This document shows, piece after piece, positions 1 through 12,400 of a stretch of DNA of 60,000 nt. The DNA is taken from assembly GCA_903813345.2 (NCBI GenBank), contig CAIIXF020000012.1, forward strand, positions 33,680,572 through 33,740,571. Direction: 5' to 3'. A program made the translations under genes and the position numbers. Source of the stretch: Owenia fusiformis. Its lineage: Eukaryota > Annelida > Polychaeta > Sabellida > Oweniidae. The notes below the pieces were generated by a model. That model was not told where the DNA came from, ran no database searches, and saw only the letters and a program-made list of their open reading frames with translations. Each line of letters begins with the position of its first letter. Positions within the stretch are counted from its first letter, which is position 1.

Positions 1-131
1 TCTTGCAGATTTGTCGCATTTTCTAGCAAAAATCAACCACTCCCCCTCCGTTCATTTCTTCTGATCATTGGGCGTGATACTACTAGACTTAAAATTGAAA
101 CAACTTATATAATAGTAGTAAGCTGTCTTAC

Positions 132-687
132 CTTCTGATTTACATCGTGAATTGTCCTGTATCCTTTTCAAGTGATCTTTTATAAGAGTTACATCAGCTT
201 TCATCTCATCAATGTTATCATTTACTTCTTCCACTTTATCATTTACTTCTTCAACTTTATCAGTTACTTCTTCCACTTTATCATTTACTTCTTCTACTTT
301 ATCATTTACTTCTTCCACTTTATCACATACTTCTTCTACTTTATCATTTACTTCTTCTACTTTATCATTTACTTCTTCTACTTTGTCATTTACTTCTTCC
401 ACTTTATCGCATACTTCTTCTACTTTATCATTTACTTCTTCTACTTTATCATTTACTTCTTCCACTTTATCATTTACCTTTTCCACTTTTTCATTTACTG
501 CATTCATTTGTTCTTCATCTCTTGTGCAGCAGTTTCGTGTATCAGATTTTAGTTCACTAAGCTGTGTGCTCAAGCGTGCATCAAGGTTGTCAATATGTGT
601 TTTCTTGCAAGTTACAGGCTTCTTAGGTTTTTTCTGCAAATGAACATCTCCAACGAGGAATACTATTAACAATACTTTCAGATACAT
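132..687 (-). CDS. Secreted heptad-repeat coiled-coil protein, first coding exon (partial)
   Basis: The ATG at 687-685 opens a hydrophobic signal peptide (about residues 1-18, MYLKVLLIVFLVGDVHLQ). A basic linker with one Cys and a CC pair near residues 53-54 follows. About residues 64-160 are a near-perfect heptad array of the type KVEEVND, with Val at both core positions of every heptad, an ideal parallel coiled coil. Two heptads carry Cys instead of Asn, possibly for interchain disulfides. The open frame runs on to 52, but a strong donor (AGAAG|GTAAG) ends the exon at 132 in phase 1. Phase 1 is typical of introns joining extracellular modules, so a lectin, fibrinogen-like or C1q-like head domain may lie beyond the left edge; that is inference. 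The repeat is encoded by a 21-bp DNA unit, so its length could vary between alleles. The family is not identified. Confidence 0.7.
233..492 (-). repeat. 21-bp coding minisatellite (heptad repeat)
   Basis: About a dozen copies of a 21-bp unit (plus-strand form like tttatcatttacttcttc plus three bases) lie inside the secreted coiled-coil exon. Unit length is exactly seven codons, so gains or losses of copies keep the frame. The long open frames on the plus strand here are shadows of this repeat. Confidence 0.85.
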
Positions 688-3438
688 GATTGTAGCAAGA
701 TGTGTGTTGATCTGATATTAAAGGTGCTCAGTTAAAGTTGATTTACTCGAGAATGAAAACATTATTTTTATTTTGCATGCATCATTAATTTAGCCGCTTT
801 GCATCAAGCAAATAATTATGTGCAATATCACTGTGATTTAAAAACATGCTATACCTTCCGGAGCACAGTATCTACTGAGAACAAGGTTATGCGAATAGAA
901 TGCCATTTCACTTTTGACATGAACAAATTGGGGCCGGGTCAACATTTAAATGTCCGCCAAAAAAACATATTTAATTTAGTAATGGCTTTACAACCCCCCC
1001 CCCTCCCCTCTTCTAGCGAAGGTCAAAATGTTGATTTGTACGCAGTAAAAACAAGTCAAAATGTTGATTTAAATACAATGTTCAAGTACTAGCTCAGTAT
1101 ACAATATCTGCTAGTGCAATAAACAACACATATCAAGTTCACTTACATATCTGATGTGGCTGATACCTTAATTGATAACTTATTATGTACATTTATTTGA
1201 ACATCGGGTGTATGATCCCATTCTCACACATTTTCTATATGCCCCGGGTCCTCTGATTTTTAATTACTCTGGCAACCATTTATAATTGAGTATTTCTGTT
1301 ATACCAAATATTTTTGTTGAATTTAATCTTCATTGCATATTGTACATTTTGTGACAATTTCAATAAAAAAGTTGAAAACACCTTTATTATTACCTGCATA
1401 CGAGATATGTATTTAAATATATGCTTTCGTATCATAAGGACTAATCTCAACAAATATGCTAATTAACAAGGGTAGAGCATGTCTTTAACAGTACATTATT
1501 TAATCGATTGAATTTGCTTCATCATATTTATATATGAGGTAATAAATTGAACAATAATGTTTGAAAGTATTTTTCATCTCTGATCTTCGTATGTACATAT
1601 CATTTATAAAACCCATCACAACTATTTATTGCTCATTTAAAAGTATTGAATATTGTTTGCAGTTTTGTATTAAGTAATTTTCACCTCATCTCCATATTTA
1701 CATATAATGAATAACAAAGCAACATTGTAACTATTTATTGCTCATTTAAAAGTATTGATCTGTTTGTTTTTCATCGTTGTTAGATACCTTTCTACTTTTC
1801 ATTATTTTTTATGTTGCATATTGTGACTTATTGTTATATTAGTCCATTTTTGTAGATGGTGTTTGGTGTTCGGGGGTATAATATGGCATCGGTAACAAAT
1901 TCTAGCAACTTCCAATAACTTAACAACCTTCAAATTTTACTGTGAACATATATATAAAAAGACTTGTCATGAGTTCCAACATATTTCAATAGCCAATAGG
2001 TGTTACCATGACAACATATTGAAAGCCGAAAGAGCCATGTTTTTCAACTTGATTATTCAAATTTATCAATTTTTACAAAAACATCACATCTGTAGCGATT
2101 ATTACACCTTAGTAACCATTTGCAAGTGTTGACATTTTGGCAATTTTTACTTGTGTAATATTTATGTTTTTTTTGCTTTAACTGGAAAAGTAATTTGGCA
2201 CAATTCTGTTGAAATTTTATATTTAAATTCTTAGAAGCATTTTACACTTTCCAATGACATGGTTAGTAAGTTTTTCAAAACTGATGTATACTAGCACCTT
2301 GGTAATTTTCCAACACATGGCTGCCATCTTTAAAATGGTGGCTGGTTAAAATACACACATCTTTATGATTTTTGCTGTAACTCGCAATTAAAAATAGTGG
2401 GGTGATTTTGTTTATATTTGATGAACAAATTTTAAAAGTTTAAAGAGATCGGGTCTCCTAATAACACAATTAGAGTTATCCCCTGATTTTTTCGTGTTTT
2501 ATGTAAAACAAGTTTGTTTATCAACTTATCAATTCTGAGGCTTGAATTAATTTGTTAACAGTATCAATTCGATGATTGTTCCTAGCCATGAATTTCCACT
2601 TACATCAATAGAAATTCAAATTCAAATTTAAAAAGCCCGCTCAAATTTGTTCTAGTCTGATTGGCTTTTTCCTTCAGATTATTTTGGCACAGAGAAGCCA
2701 TATTTATTACTTCTAAGGGGTTACAATGTATATAAATCCCCAAATCTGTTTTCGACTTATTGCATTCAGTTGGGACAGTTGGTTGTTCTTTTGGTTGTCC
2801 TGTTGATATCCTCAATATATTGGTGATATCGTGCTTATGATTTGGTCTCAAGATATATCTAAGGTATATATGATGTTTTATGAGCAATTATATTGGGACA
2901 TTGCTGATTGTCCAGAATAGAAATCTGGATGACTCGATCTCTCTAAGGTTCAGAGTTGCAAACTCAAACACTGGTTGCTGGATCTGGTTCAAATTTCATA
3001 TGCCGATGCTTTAGCGACATAGGATCTCTGCTCACGAGAAAATTTTTAAGCTGGCCACTTATTTGACATTGTCACCAATTGTCATGAAGAATGTAATTTT
3101 GATAACTTAGATGCAAGTCAAGGATTTGGTTCAAATTTTCTGGACTAATTTCCCATGTTAATGACAACTTTGCTCAAGAACAAAATGGCTGCTAAATTTA
3201 GAATGGCTACCATTATTTACAGGGTCCAAAACTTTTCATTCTGATGTCCTATGGACATAACACTTTTCCAAAAGGAATTGTCTTATATTGTGTCATGCAC
3301 ATCATGGGTTAAGATTTTGCCAAAAGGAGACAATACTCTTCTACTTCCTGCTCATTTGTATTACGAAATGTATTTTAAAATGATGGGATTTGCTAATCCA
3401 GGGAATGGCTGTTTTCTAGTTATTTATCTTTATTGTAG
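688..3438. other. AT-rich stretch with no supportable gene
   Basis: This separates the minus-strand secreted protein exon from the first recognisable DHX37 exon. I looked for upstream DHX37 helicase exons here and found none. Short open frames such as 799-1092 have no recognisable domain and low-complexity composition. The segment is either intron or intergenic DNA. Confidence 0.5.
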
Positions 3439-6400
3439 TAAACTCAGTTCTACCAGCAGCTAATGCTGTCATGGATCCAAAGATGGCGCCCCCTAGTGAA
3501 CTACAGGCGATACTTTTACGTCAAATAATCCTGACAGGGCTTTCTGATCACATTGCAAGGTATTTATATCACATTTAAGTAAAAGATACTTAATTTCAGT
3601 AATTCCTCAAAATACCCACTTACTAAATCACTAAGTTAAAGATTTGATAATTTAGTGAGAATTTAGAAATGTTATCCAGAATAGAGTGTGAACAAGGACT
3701 CTCAACATGAAATAATCACATGAAGATCACATCATTAAGTTTCCATGAATAACCACAATTGGATTTGACTAAATATTAAGTTTCCATGAATAACCACAAT
3801 TGAATTTGACTCATCATTAAGTTTCCATGAATGACCACAATTAGATTTGACTCATCATTAAGTTTCCATGAATAACCACAATTGGATTTGACTCATCATT
3901 AAGTTTCCATGAATGACCACAATTAGATTTGACTCATCATTAAGTTTCCATGAATGACCACAATTAGATTTGACTCATCATTTAGTTTCCATGAATAACT
4001 ACAATTGGATTTGAGTCATGTGGTGTATTACCATTTCGGTGACTGATATTTCAGAAAACTTCCAGAACCAAGTACTGGAACAAATGAAGAAAAGAAAAAG
4101 TTAAAGATGGCATATCAGGTTAGTCTCATGCTTTCTTTATGTAGATGTATCATTTTTAACTCATTGTAATTTTACTGATTGTACTACTTGTCAAACAGGT
4201 CACATACAGGCTTGTAGCCAGGATTTGCCAAGGGGGGTTTCACTTTTTAAAAAATTCCAAGGGGTTCACTTTTTACTACTTTGTCCCAATAAAGATCAAA
4301 ATCACTCGAATAGTGCTCAAAATAGTGAAAAACTGCGTTATTCTGAAAGCATTTTTGGCCAGGGGCGTTTGCTCGAACCCTACAGCCCCCCTGGCTACAA
4401 GCCTGACGTAACAAAATTGTATTATGTGTTTTCCTCTTACATAATTGTTTTAGAGTATACACCTGCTCTTTGCTCAATGGGATTCATTGGCATCGTGATC
4501 ATCAGATTCGCATAATTGTTTTAGAGTATACACCTGTTCCATGCTCAATGGGATTCATTGGCATAGTGATCATTAAAATTTGCATAATTGTTGTTTTAGA
4601 GTATACACCTGCTCCATGCTCAATGGGATTCATTGGCATTGTGATCATAGATTTGCATAATTGTTTTAGAGTATACACCTAGAGGAGCCTGTCTACATAC
4701 ATCCCAATTCTGTGCTATACAAACAAAACCATGAATATGTTGTGTTCCAAGACATCACCGAAACATCAAAACTCTACATGAGAGGTGAGATCAGCCATAT
4801 TGTATTTTCATATATCGGACAAACTTTTGATGAGGTGATGAGGATAAAGTTAGATAGAAGGAAAACTACCAGAGAGTTGGTGCTAAAAAGGAAGTACATT
4901 GTCACAAAGAAAAACATCTTACACCTGACACCATATCAAGAGTTTATAGATCAGTTACAATTTCAAACTGTTCTATATTCACCAAATTGGATGTCGCACA
5001 TGTACACATATGGTCCAACTCCATAGTTATCAATCATGTGTCTCACACCACTCAATACATATAAATATAGGGCAGTAACAAACATGCGAGCCAATAGAAA
5101 GACCAGTATTTAATTGAATGAAGAAATATATACTGGATTTATAATCCTCCTTCCTTGGGATAAAATGTGTTCCCTGTTAGAAAGAAGAAATATCAGAAAG
5201 ACATGAGGGAAAATTGTTTTGATTTTATAAATTGATGGTCACATATTAGTACTCATGAACTTCATGGCAGATAAAGAAGAGAACTGAAACGATATATACA
5301 TGTAATGAATATATAAACCTTATACAATATACATGCATAATTATATAAACCTGAAAATCATTACAGTACTATATTCTCCAATATTGTAGGTATTTCTGTA
5401 ATAGAGGCAGAGTGGCTGCCAGTGTTTGTGCCCCATGGTTGCGCATTTTCTAAACCCCTTGACTCACCCCCTCCTAGATACGACAGTTCTTCAGGAAATA
5501 TTCTCGCACACATGACGAGTACATTTGGTAAGTTCCCTGATATTCACAGCAAAAAAAGTGAATCAAATCCCCGAATCCTGAAGGCAGGATTCAAGCAGGA
5601 TTCATATGCACATATGAATCCTGTATGAATCCTGCCTCCAGGATTCGTACAGGATTCGCTGTTTAAGTAGTTTACAAATGAATCCAACCTTCAGGATTCG
5701 TGCAGGATTCATATGGAAGGTAGTTTACAAATGAATCCAACCTTCAGGATTCGTGCAGGATTCATATGGAAGGTAGTTTACAAATGAATCCAACCTTCAG
5801 GATTCGTGCAGGATTCATATGGAAGGTAGTTTACAAATGAATCCAACCTTCAGGATTCGTGCAGGATTCATATGGAAGGTAGTTTACAAATGAATCCAAC
5901 CTTCAGGATTCGTGCAGGATTCATATGGAAGGTAGTTTACAAATGAATCCAACCTTCAGGATTCGTGCAGGATTCATATGGAAGGTAGTTTACAAATGAA
6001 TCCAACCTTCAGGATTCGTGCAGGATTCATATGGAAGGTAGTTTACAAATGAATCCAACCTTCAGGATTCGTGCAGGATTCATATGGAAGGTAGTTTACA
6101 AATGAATCCAACCTTCAGGATTCGTGCAGGATTCATATGGAAGGTAGTTTACAAATGAATCCAATCTTCAGGATTCGTGCAGGATTCATATGGAAGGTAG
6201 TTTACAAATGAATCCAACCTTCAGGATTCGTGCAGGATTCATATGGAAGGTAGTTTACAAATGAATCCAATCTTCAGGATTCGTGCAGGATTCATATGGA
6301 AGGTAGTTTACAAATGAATCCAACCTTCAGGATTCGTGCAGGATCCATATGGAAGGTAGTTTACAAATGAATCCAACTTTCAGGATTCGTGCAGGATTCA

Positions 6401-9400
6401 TATGGAAGGTAACTTACAAATGAATCCTGTAGCCAGGATTCAAGCAGGATTCATATGCAAGGTAGTTTACAAATGAATCCAGCATTCAGGATTCGTGCAG
6501 GATTCGTATGAAAAATGAATCATGTAATCACGGAAATTTTTGAAAAGTGCCCCCCCCCCCTTGGGAAAATACTTGCTGTAAGTTTCTTTAGCGAACCTTC
6601 CTCCAGGCTACGGGCTTGAAGCACAATTTATTCCAGCGTTACTTAATATAATTATTAATCACACTCCCCAATGGTGATAGTGACCCGAATCATGTCTGAT
6701 TATACCATTCATTTTTAATGTAACATAAATCAAACTAGAATATGAATGAGAATATACCCATGCGAAACATAGTAGTGTATTATACGGTTTGGAAATTTCA
6801 AAATACTATGGGTCTTAAAGATATATTTGATCAAGCCAATATTTAGATTAATTTTTTGTGAGCATTTTTGTAACTTTCGAAAAATTGTATCTCCACATAA
6901 TTAAAGTGGTTAATTCGAAGTAACAAGAAAAAGAAGTCAAGAAATTATTTCTCAATACGTTTATTTCTTTGATCTGTTTTGACGACCGCGGATCACCATG
7001 ATTACAGTTAATGTTTAGAAATTGTTTTATGAAATACAGCCTTTGCTTCTGCATAGCCACATTTAGGCCTTATTAGTTTAAGCAACCTTATTTTCAGACA
7101 AATGGGTCTTATATTGCCGAAGAGATCTGTGAAGAAGTGTCTCAAGAGCCAAAAAGAAGACAGTTTTTCACCAGAGTATGTCCTACCCCCTTGCCAATGC
7201 CTAAGTTCGCCCCGTGAACCACCTTGATAATGTCTCCTCCCGGGTCCCCTTGTCACCCCCCCCCCCAAATCCACCAATTGTTTTAAACCATGCTGAATAT
7301 ATTAACATTACCATATAATCAAAACTGGCATCCGTTTGAGCTTCTAACACTGGTATGAAGGATGTAACAAATATACAATGTATCTAGAATGGTATATTGA
7401 ACTTTTGTCTAATGTTGATGTCCAAAAAACATTTTGTTTTTGTTTATCAAAACATTCCGGTGACACAATAACGAATATACACATTGTAACATAGATAAGA
7501 GAAACGGGGAAAATTATAATCCTTTTGATCAAATCTTAAGATTTAATCTCCAACTGAGGGGCAATCAAAGAGTTGATAAACATAATTAGCAATCAGAAAG
7601 TTAATTACCACTGTAGTTTAGATTCCCAGGTTCAAAGATTAAAGTTTTCAATTGCCTTTGTTGTAACATCTTATTTCAAAGATGGATTTTGAGAATATGG
7701 TTGTATGGATGTATTCATATTCATATCAAACATTATAGTTTACAGTGTATTATAATTCCTTCAATAAATGCAACATATTTACCTGATTTTAGATTCATAT
7801 TGGACTTTCTGCATAATGATAAAACATTGATGATATAGTTTACAATAGAACCCCCGGGCCGGAGCCAACATGACTTTTAGTCGGGGGGGGAGGAGGGGGT
7901 GTAATCATGACAAGTGAGGCAAAAAGATTTGTTTTGAATTTTTACAAAAATTATGCAATTAAAATTCCCAAGACTTTATTAATTATTATATGTGCATATG
8001 TGAAAATGAGCTTGCATGTAGAAATTGCATTGTATGCAAACTTTCCCCCGACAGACCCAGTCATGTTTATGTATTTTGAATGATGTCTACCCCTTGATGT
8101 ATGCATCTGTTAAGAAGTGGAGTTAAGAATATTGGTACGGAGGCCATGCTGAATATTTGTTTTTTTGGAGTGGTGACTTAGACAATGTCCTGAGACATCA
8201 CCTGTTGTAAATACGCATATGTCATGCAATCTGTATTAATGGTGAGAGGTCTCGTTCGGGGGACCTGGGAGACAAGGTCTAGTAGCTAAGCTTCCCGTAA
8301 CCACCGTCAGTACTCATGTGACGGTGTAAAAGGGTAGGAGGTCCTATCAAATTATGGTCCTACTCTCCATTGATTTATATGGTGACCTAGATACTACTCT
8401 TTCCCTCATTATCTTATACGCAATCGGGGCCAGTAAGGGCCGTTAAGAAAGGGGACCATAATCCCCAGGGGACCATCATTTCTTTCACAACGGGTCGTGT
8501 ATATTTGGTAGATCCTAGGGTAATGACATTGGTGTGTTATTCCCTATCTTCATTCACGTAGAGAGAGGCCGGACATCCCGATCCTGTAGCGGATCTTCTC
8601 CCTTATATGTTGGTCATTATAAGGGCCCAAGATGTTTCGAACTCATGGGGGTATCCCATGATTGTTCTTCCTCAGCGGCCGAAAGAGTGTTCTATGTGAT
8701 TGGGTTGTGAATGAAAATGCTGTTTTCTTTTCTATCATTCAATTGTATTTTAACAGGTTTCCCGTATTCATTTTTGGCGGGAGGGGGGTGGTTGTTTATG
8801 CGTATTGGTTTATTGCACAAATGCGTGGTCAGTTTATTGATAAATTTGGTTTGGTTTGGTATGTGGTTAAGTCATATGGTCATGTATGTTATATGTTGAT
8901 ATTGTGTGTATTTAAAGGGTTGTTGGCTTGTTCGTGTTCGGTTGTTTTTGTGGCATTTTGTGGTGTTTTCAATTTGTTGAGTTGGTGTGCGTTTGGCGGT
9001 GTCTGTGGTAGTTTGAGGGTGGGTAAATTGCATTTTGGTGGTTCAGGTGGTTTGTTTAGTGTTTCAGCTTTTCGTTGGTATATGTGATATGTTGCTAGCA
9101 TATCTTGTTGTTGAGATATTAACTTAAATGTACCGTTTAGTGGTCCGTATTTTGAATATTTCGATTTTCTTGTATTCTGTTTTAATCGAACACGTGTGTG
9201 TATTGGTAAATTGTATTAGGGTATGGTCAGTTCAGTGCTGGAATTTGGTTTGGTTGTTATGTTCATTATTTGCGCTTCATTGACATGTGTCTTGTGTTGA
9301 TATTTTGTGTGTTCGAGGAGGCATTAATTTGTTCGTGTTTGGTTGTATTTTTTGTTTTCCGGCATTTTGCGGTATTTTCGATTTGTTGAGTTGGTTTGAG

Positions 9401-12400
9401 TTTGTTGGTGTCTAGGTTAGGTCTATGGTCGGTGAATCGTTTTTCTGTTGGTTCAGGTGGCTTGTTTAATGTTTTAGTTTTCAGTTGGTGTGTGCATTAT
9501 GTTTGTGGCATATCTTGTTGCTGAGATATTAACTTGAATGTAAGGTTTAATGGCCCGTATTTTAAATATTTTGATTTTCCCTTATTTGTGTTTTATCGGG
9601 AGGGTGTATGTGTATTGGTAATTGCATCGGGATATGGTCGGTTCAATGTTGAAATTGAATCTGGTTGTTTTGTTCATTATTTCAGCTTCATAGTCAGGTA
9701 TATGTTATGTTCATATTGTGTGTATTAGAAGAGTTGTTGTTTTTTTCGTGTTTAGTCGCGTTTTGGTGTTTTCGTCATTTTGCGGTATTTTCGATTTGTT
9801 GAGTTGGTTTGAGTTTGGTGGTGACTAGCACGGGTCTATGGTAGGTAAATTGTCTTTTGATGGTTCAGGTGGTTTGTTTAATGTTTTAGCTTTCCGTTGG
9901 TGTGTGCATTATGTTCGTGGCATATCTTGTTGTTGAGATATTAACTTGAATGTAGGGTTTGATGGCCCGTATTTCAAATATTTGATTTTCTCATATTTGT
10001 GTTTTATCGGGAGGGTGTATGCGTATTGGTTGATTGCATCATGGTATGGTCAGTTCGATGTTGAAATTTAATTTGGTTGTTTAGTTCATTGTGATAGCTT
10101 CATGGCCAGGTATATGTAATGTTCATATTGTGTGTATTAGAAGGGTTGTTAACTTTTCCGTGTTTGGACGTGTTTTGGTGTTTTCGGCATTTTGCGGTGT
10201 TTTCGATTTGTGAAGTTGGTTTAGGTTTGGTGGTGTTTAGGGTGGATCTATGGTCGATAAATCGTTTTTCTGTTGATTCAGGCGGCTTGCTTAATGTTTT
10301 TGCTTCCTGTTGGTGTGTGTATTATGTTGGTATCATATCTTGTTGTTGAGATATTAACTTGAATGTTGGGTTTAATGGTCCGTATTTCAGATATTTTGAT
10401 CTTCCCATATTTGTGTTGTATTGGGAGGGTGTATGCATATAAGTTGATTGTGTCTGTGTGTGGTTAGTTTATTGTTTAAGTCTGGTTTGGTTGTGTTGTT
10501 TTTCTTTCATCCTTTATTGTGAGGTATTTTTTGTGTTGATAGTGTGTGTTTTGAGGGAGTTATAAATTTGTTTGCGCATAACCGTTTTTTGGTGATCTAG
10601 GAGAGTCCAAAATTGAGGATTTCGATCTTTCATCCCAGCTAATATTTCATCTAATCGGGGTCATAACATCATGATAAAGCATGACATCTCATTTCTTCTC
10701 AGCCCTGAGATGTTTCAGGAGAAACAGAAAGATGCTATGATCAGAGTGGGGTCATAAAACTGTTGTACATGTGCCGGTGCTAATATCTGCTGTTAAATGC
10801 AATACATGTCTATTACATGTATGTAATGTATTGACATTAGGTAAATTATTACATGATAACTTTCACACTTATTGACAGTTGTAACTCTTCTCGTCTGATG
10901 TGCTCAGATCACAGAACATGCCTCATAATATCAGACCATGTTTCAGGTGAAACAGGAAGATGTTATGAGTAAAAAGTGTATACCTGTAATTAGCGGGGGG
11001 GGGTATGGATGGGAGGCACTGTGACATCCACAACAGTCCAATAGTAAAAATAACTATGTCCATATAGAATTTTAAAAAATCTCATTTCAACGTTACTCTA
11101 TTCATGGAAGCGTCAAGTCATGAAAGAACACTGCTAAACACTAAAATAAACAAATCGATTTGATTATTTTGAAATAAACAAATGTATTTTCATAACTGAT
11201 TAGAACATCTACCTGACTGATATACTATTTTCTAAATAAAACATAGATTAATGAGTCTTGCTTACAAAATATGCTGTGCCTTTTATTAAAATAACTAATA
11301 CATAAGACAGAATTGTTATCATATCAGAATTCTATATATTCCGGGAATTTATTTTGCCAATTCCTTTGCGAATGTAACAATGTCTTTCCAAATAAATCAG
11401 GCCAGGTTGCAGGTTGAGAATAAACACCAAAAGCTAGATAGTCAAATGCGTATACTATTATCTGTAACACACACGTATTCTACATAGTTTGACATACATT
11501 AAATAAGAGACTAGGAAAAGCATTTTAATCTGAATATCTGCAAAGAGTAATCATATACTAGGTATCGTCTATAACAAAATCATCGCATGTTCAAACCCGC
11601 CAAAAGGGGGACACGAGGCATTATCTAAAAGGCCCAAGAGACACGTTCCCTTGAAAAGTCATTACATGTACATAGGCCATGGACATTCAATAGATGCATA
11701 GGCGTAGCTAGGGGGGAGCGGTGTGCAATCGCCATGAGATAGAGGAAGAAAAGAGCACCACAGACTGAAAGCTTGATACTCCCCTGCCTATACAGTGTAT
11801 TAATCAATTTACATTATTCGCTACTTCTAGGATCTACTCAACTCGGGGTACATAATAATGCGAGTAGTTTTTCTGCCCGGGTTACTCGGGGGGGGGGGGG
11901 TAAAGCGACTTTATCCTTGATTAGTCTTTATGATCCAAAATGTTAAAGAATCGCTATCAAAATGTTGAAAACAAAGAGATATCTATGGTCCTGTATGCGA
12001 CCTTGCCATAAATGTAGACGGAACAAACGAGATTTACGCATTAGGAACTCATCTTAAAATATATTCAAATAATAGTTTCAGGCTCACATATGCGTGTATA
12101 TGTGTAGCGTAATCATTCAGAAAAGTCGTACAATCCCAAATAATTGAAATATCTTATTCTCTGTAATTAGCGCCCAGGGCATTTAGAAAATTGAAAATAA
12201 GCTAATAAGCGCCCATACATGAACGAAGTTAAAATTCCGAGGAATTGTATGTATGGCAAATGAAAATTTCCACTAGGGACGGTTGATAATCGATCTTAAC
12301 TTCTACTTCTTCTATTTTTTTAATTGGATGATCATCATGTTCGGGTAAAAGTCATGTAAATATCGTGAAATGTAAAAAAGAAATGAGAAAGTCTAAGAAC

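Noticed and set aside
212-643. Long plus-strand open frames (Ser/Thr-rich and Phe/Tyr-rich)
   Set aside because: Antisense shadows of the 21-bp heptad repeat of the minus-strand secreted protein exon.
5570-6505. CRISPR-like regular repeats
   Set aside because: Units are contiguous with no variable spacers, the genome is eukaryotic with introns, and there are no cas genes. It is a minisatellite within a foldback arm.
8157-8650. Possible organellar insertion, suggested by different composition
   Set aside because: No rRNA, tRNA or respiratory-chain reading frame could be recognised.
8662-9087. 141-codon open frame on the plus strand, hydrophobic
   Set aside because: It arises from G/T-rich tandem repeats and the frame is broken in the other units.
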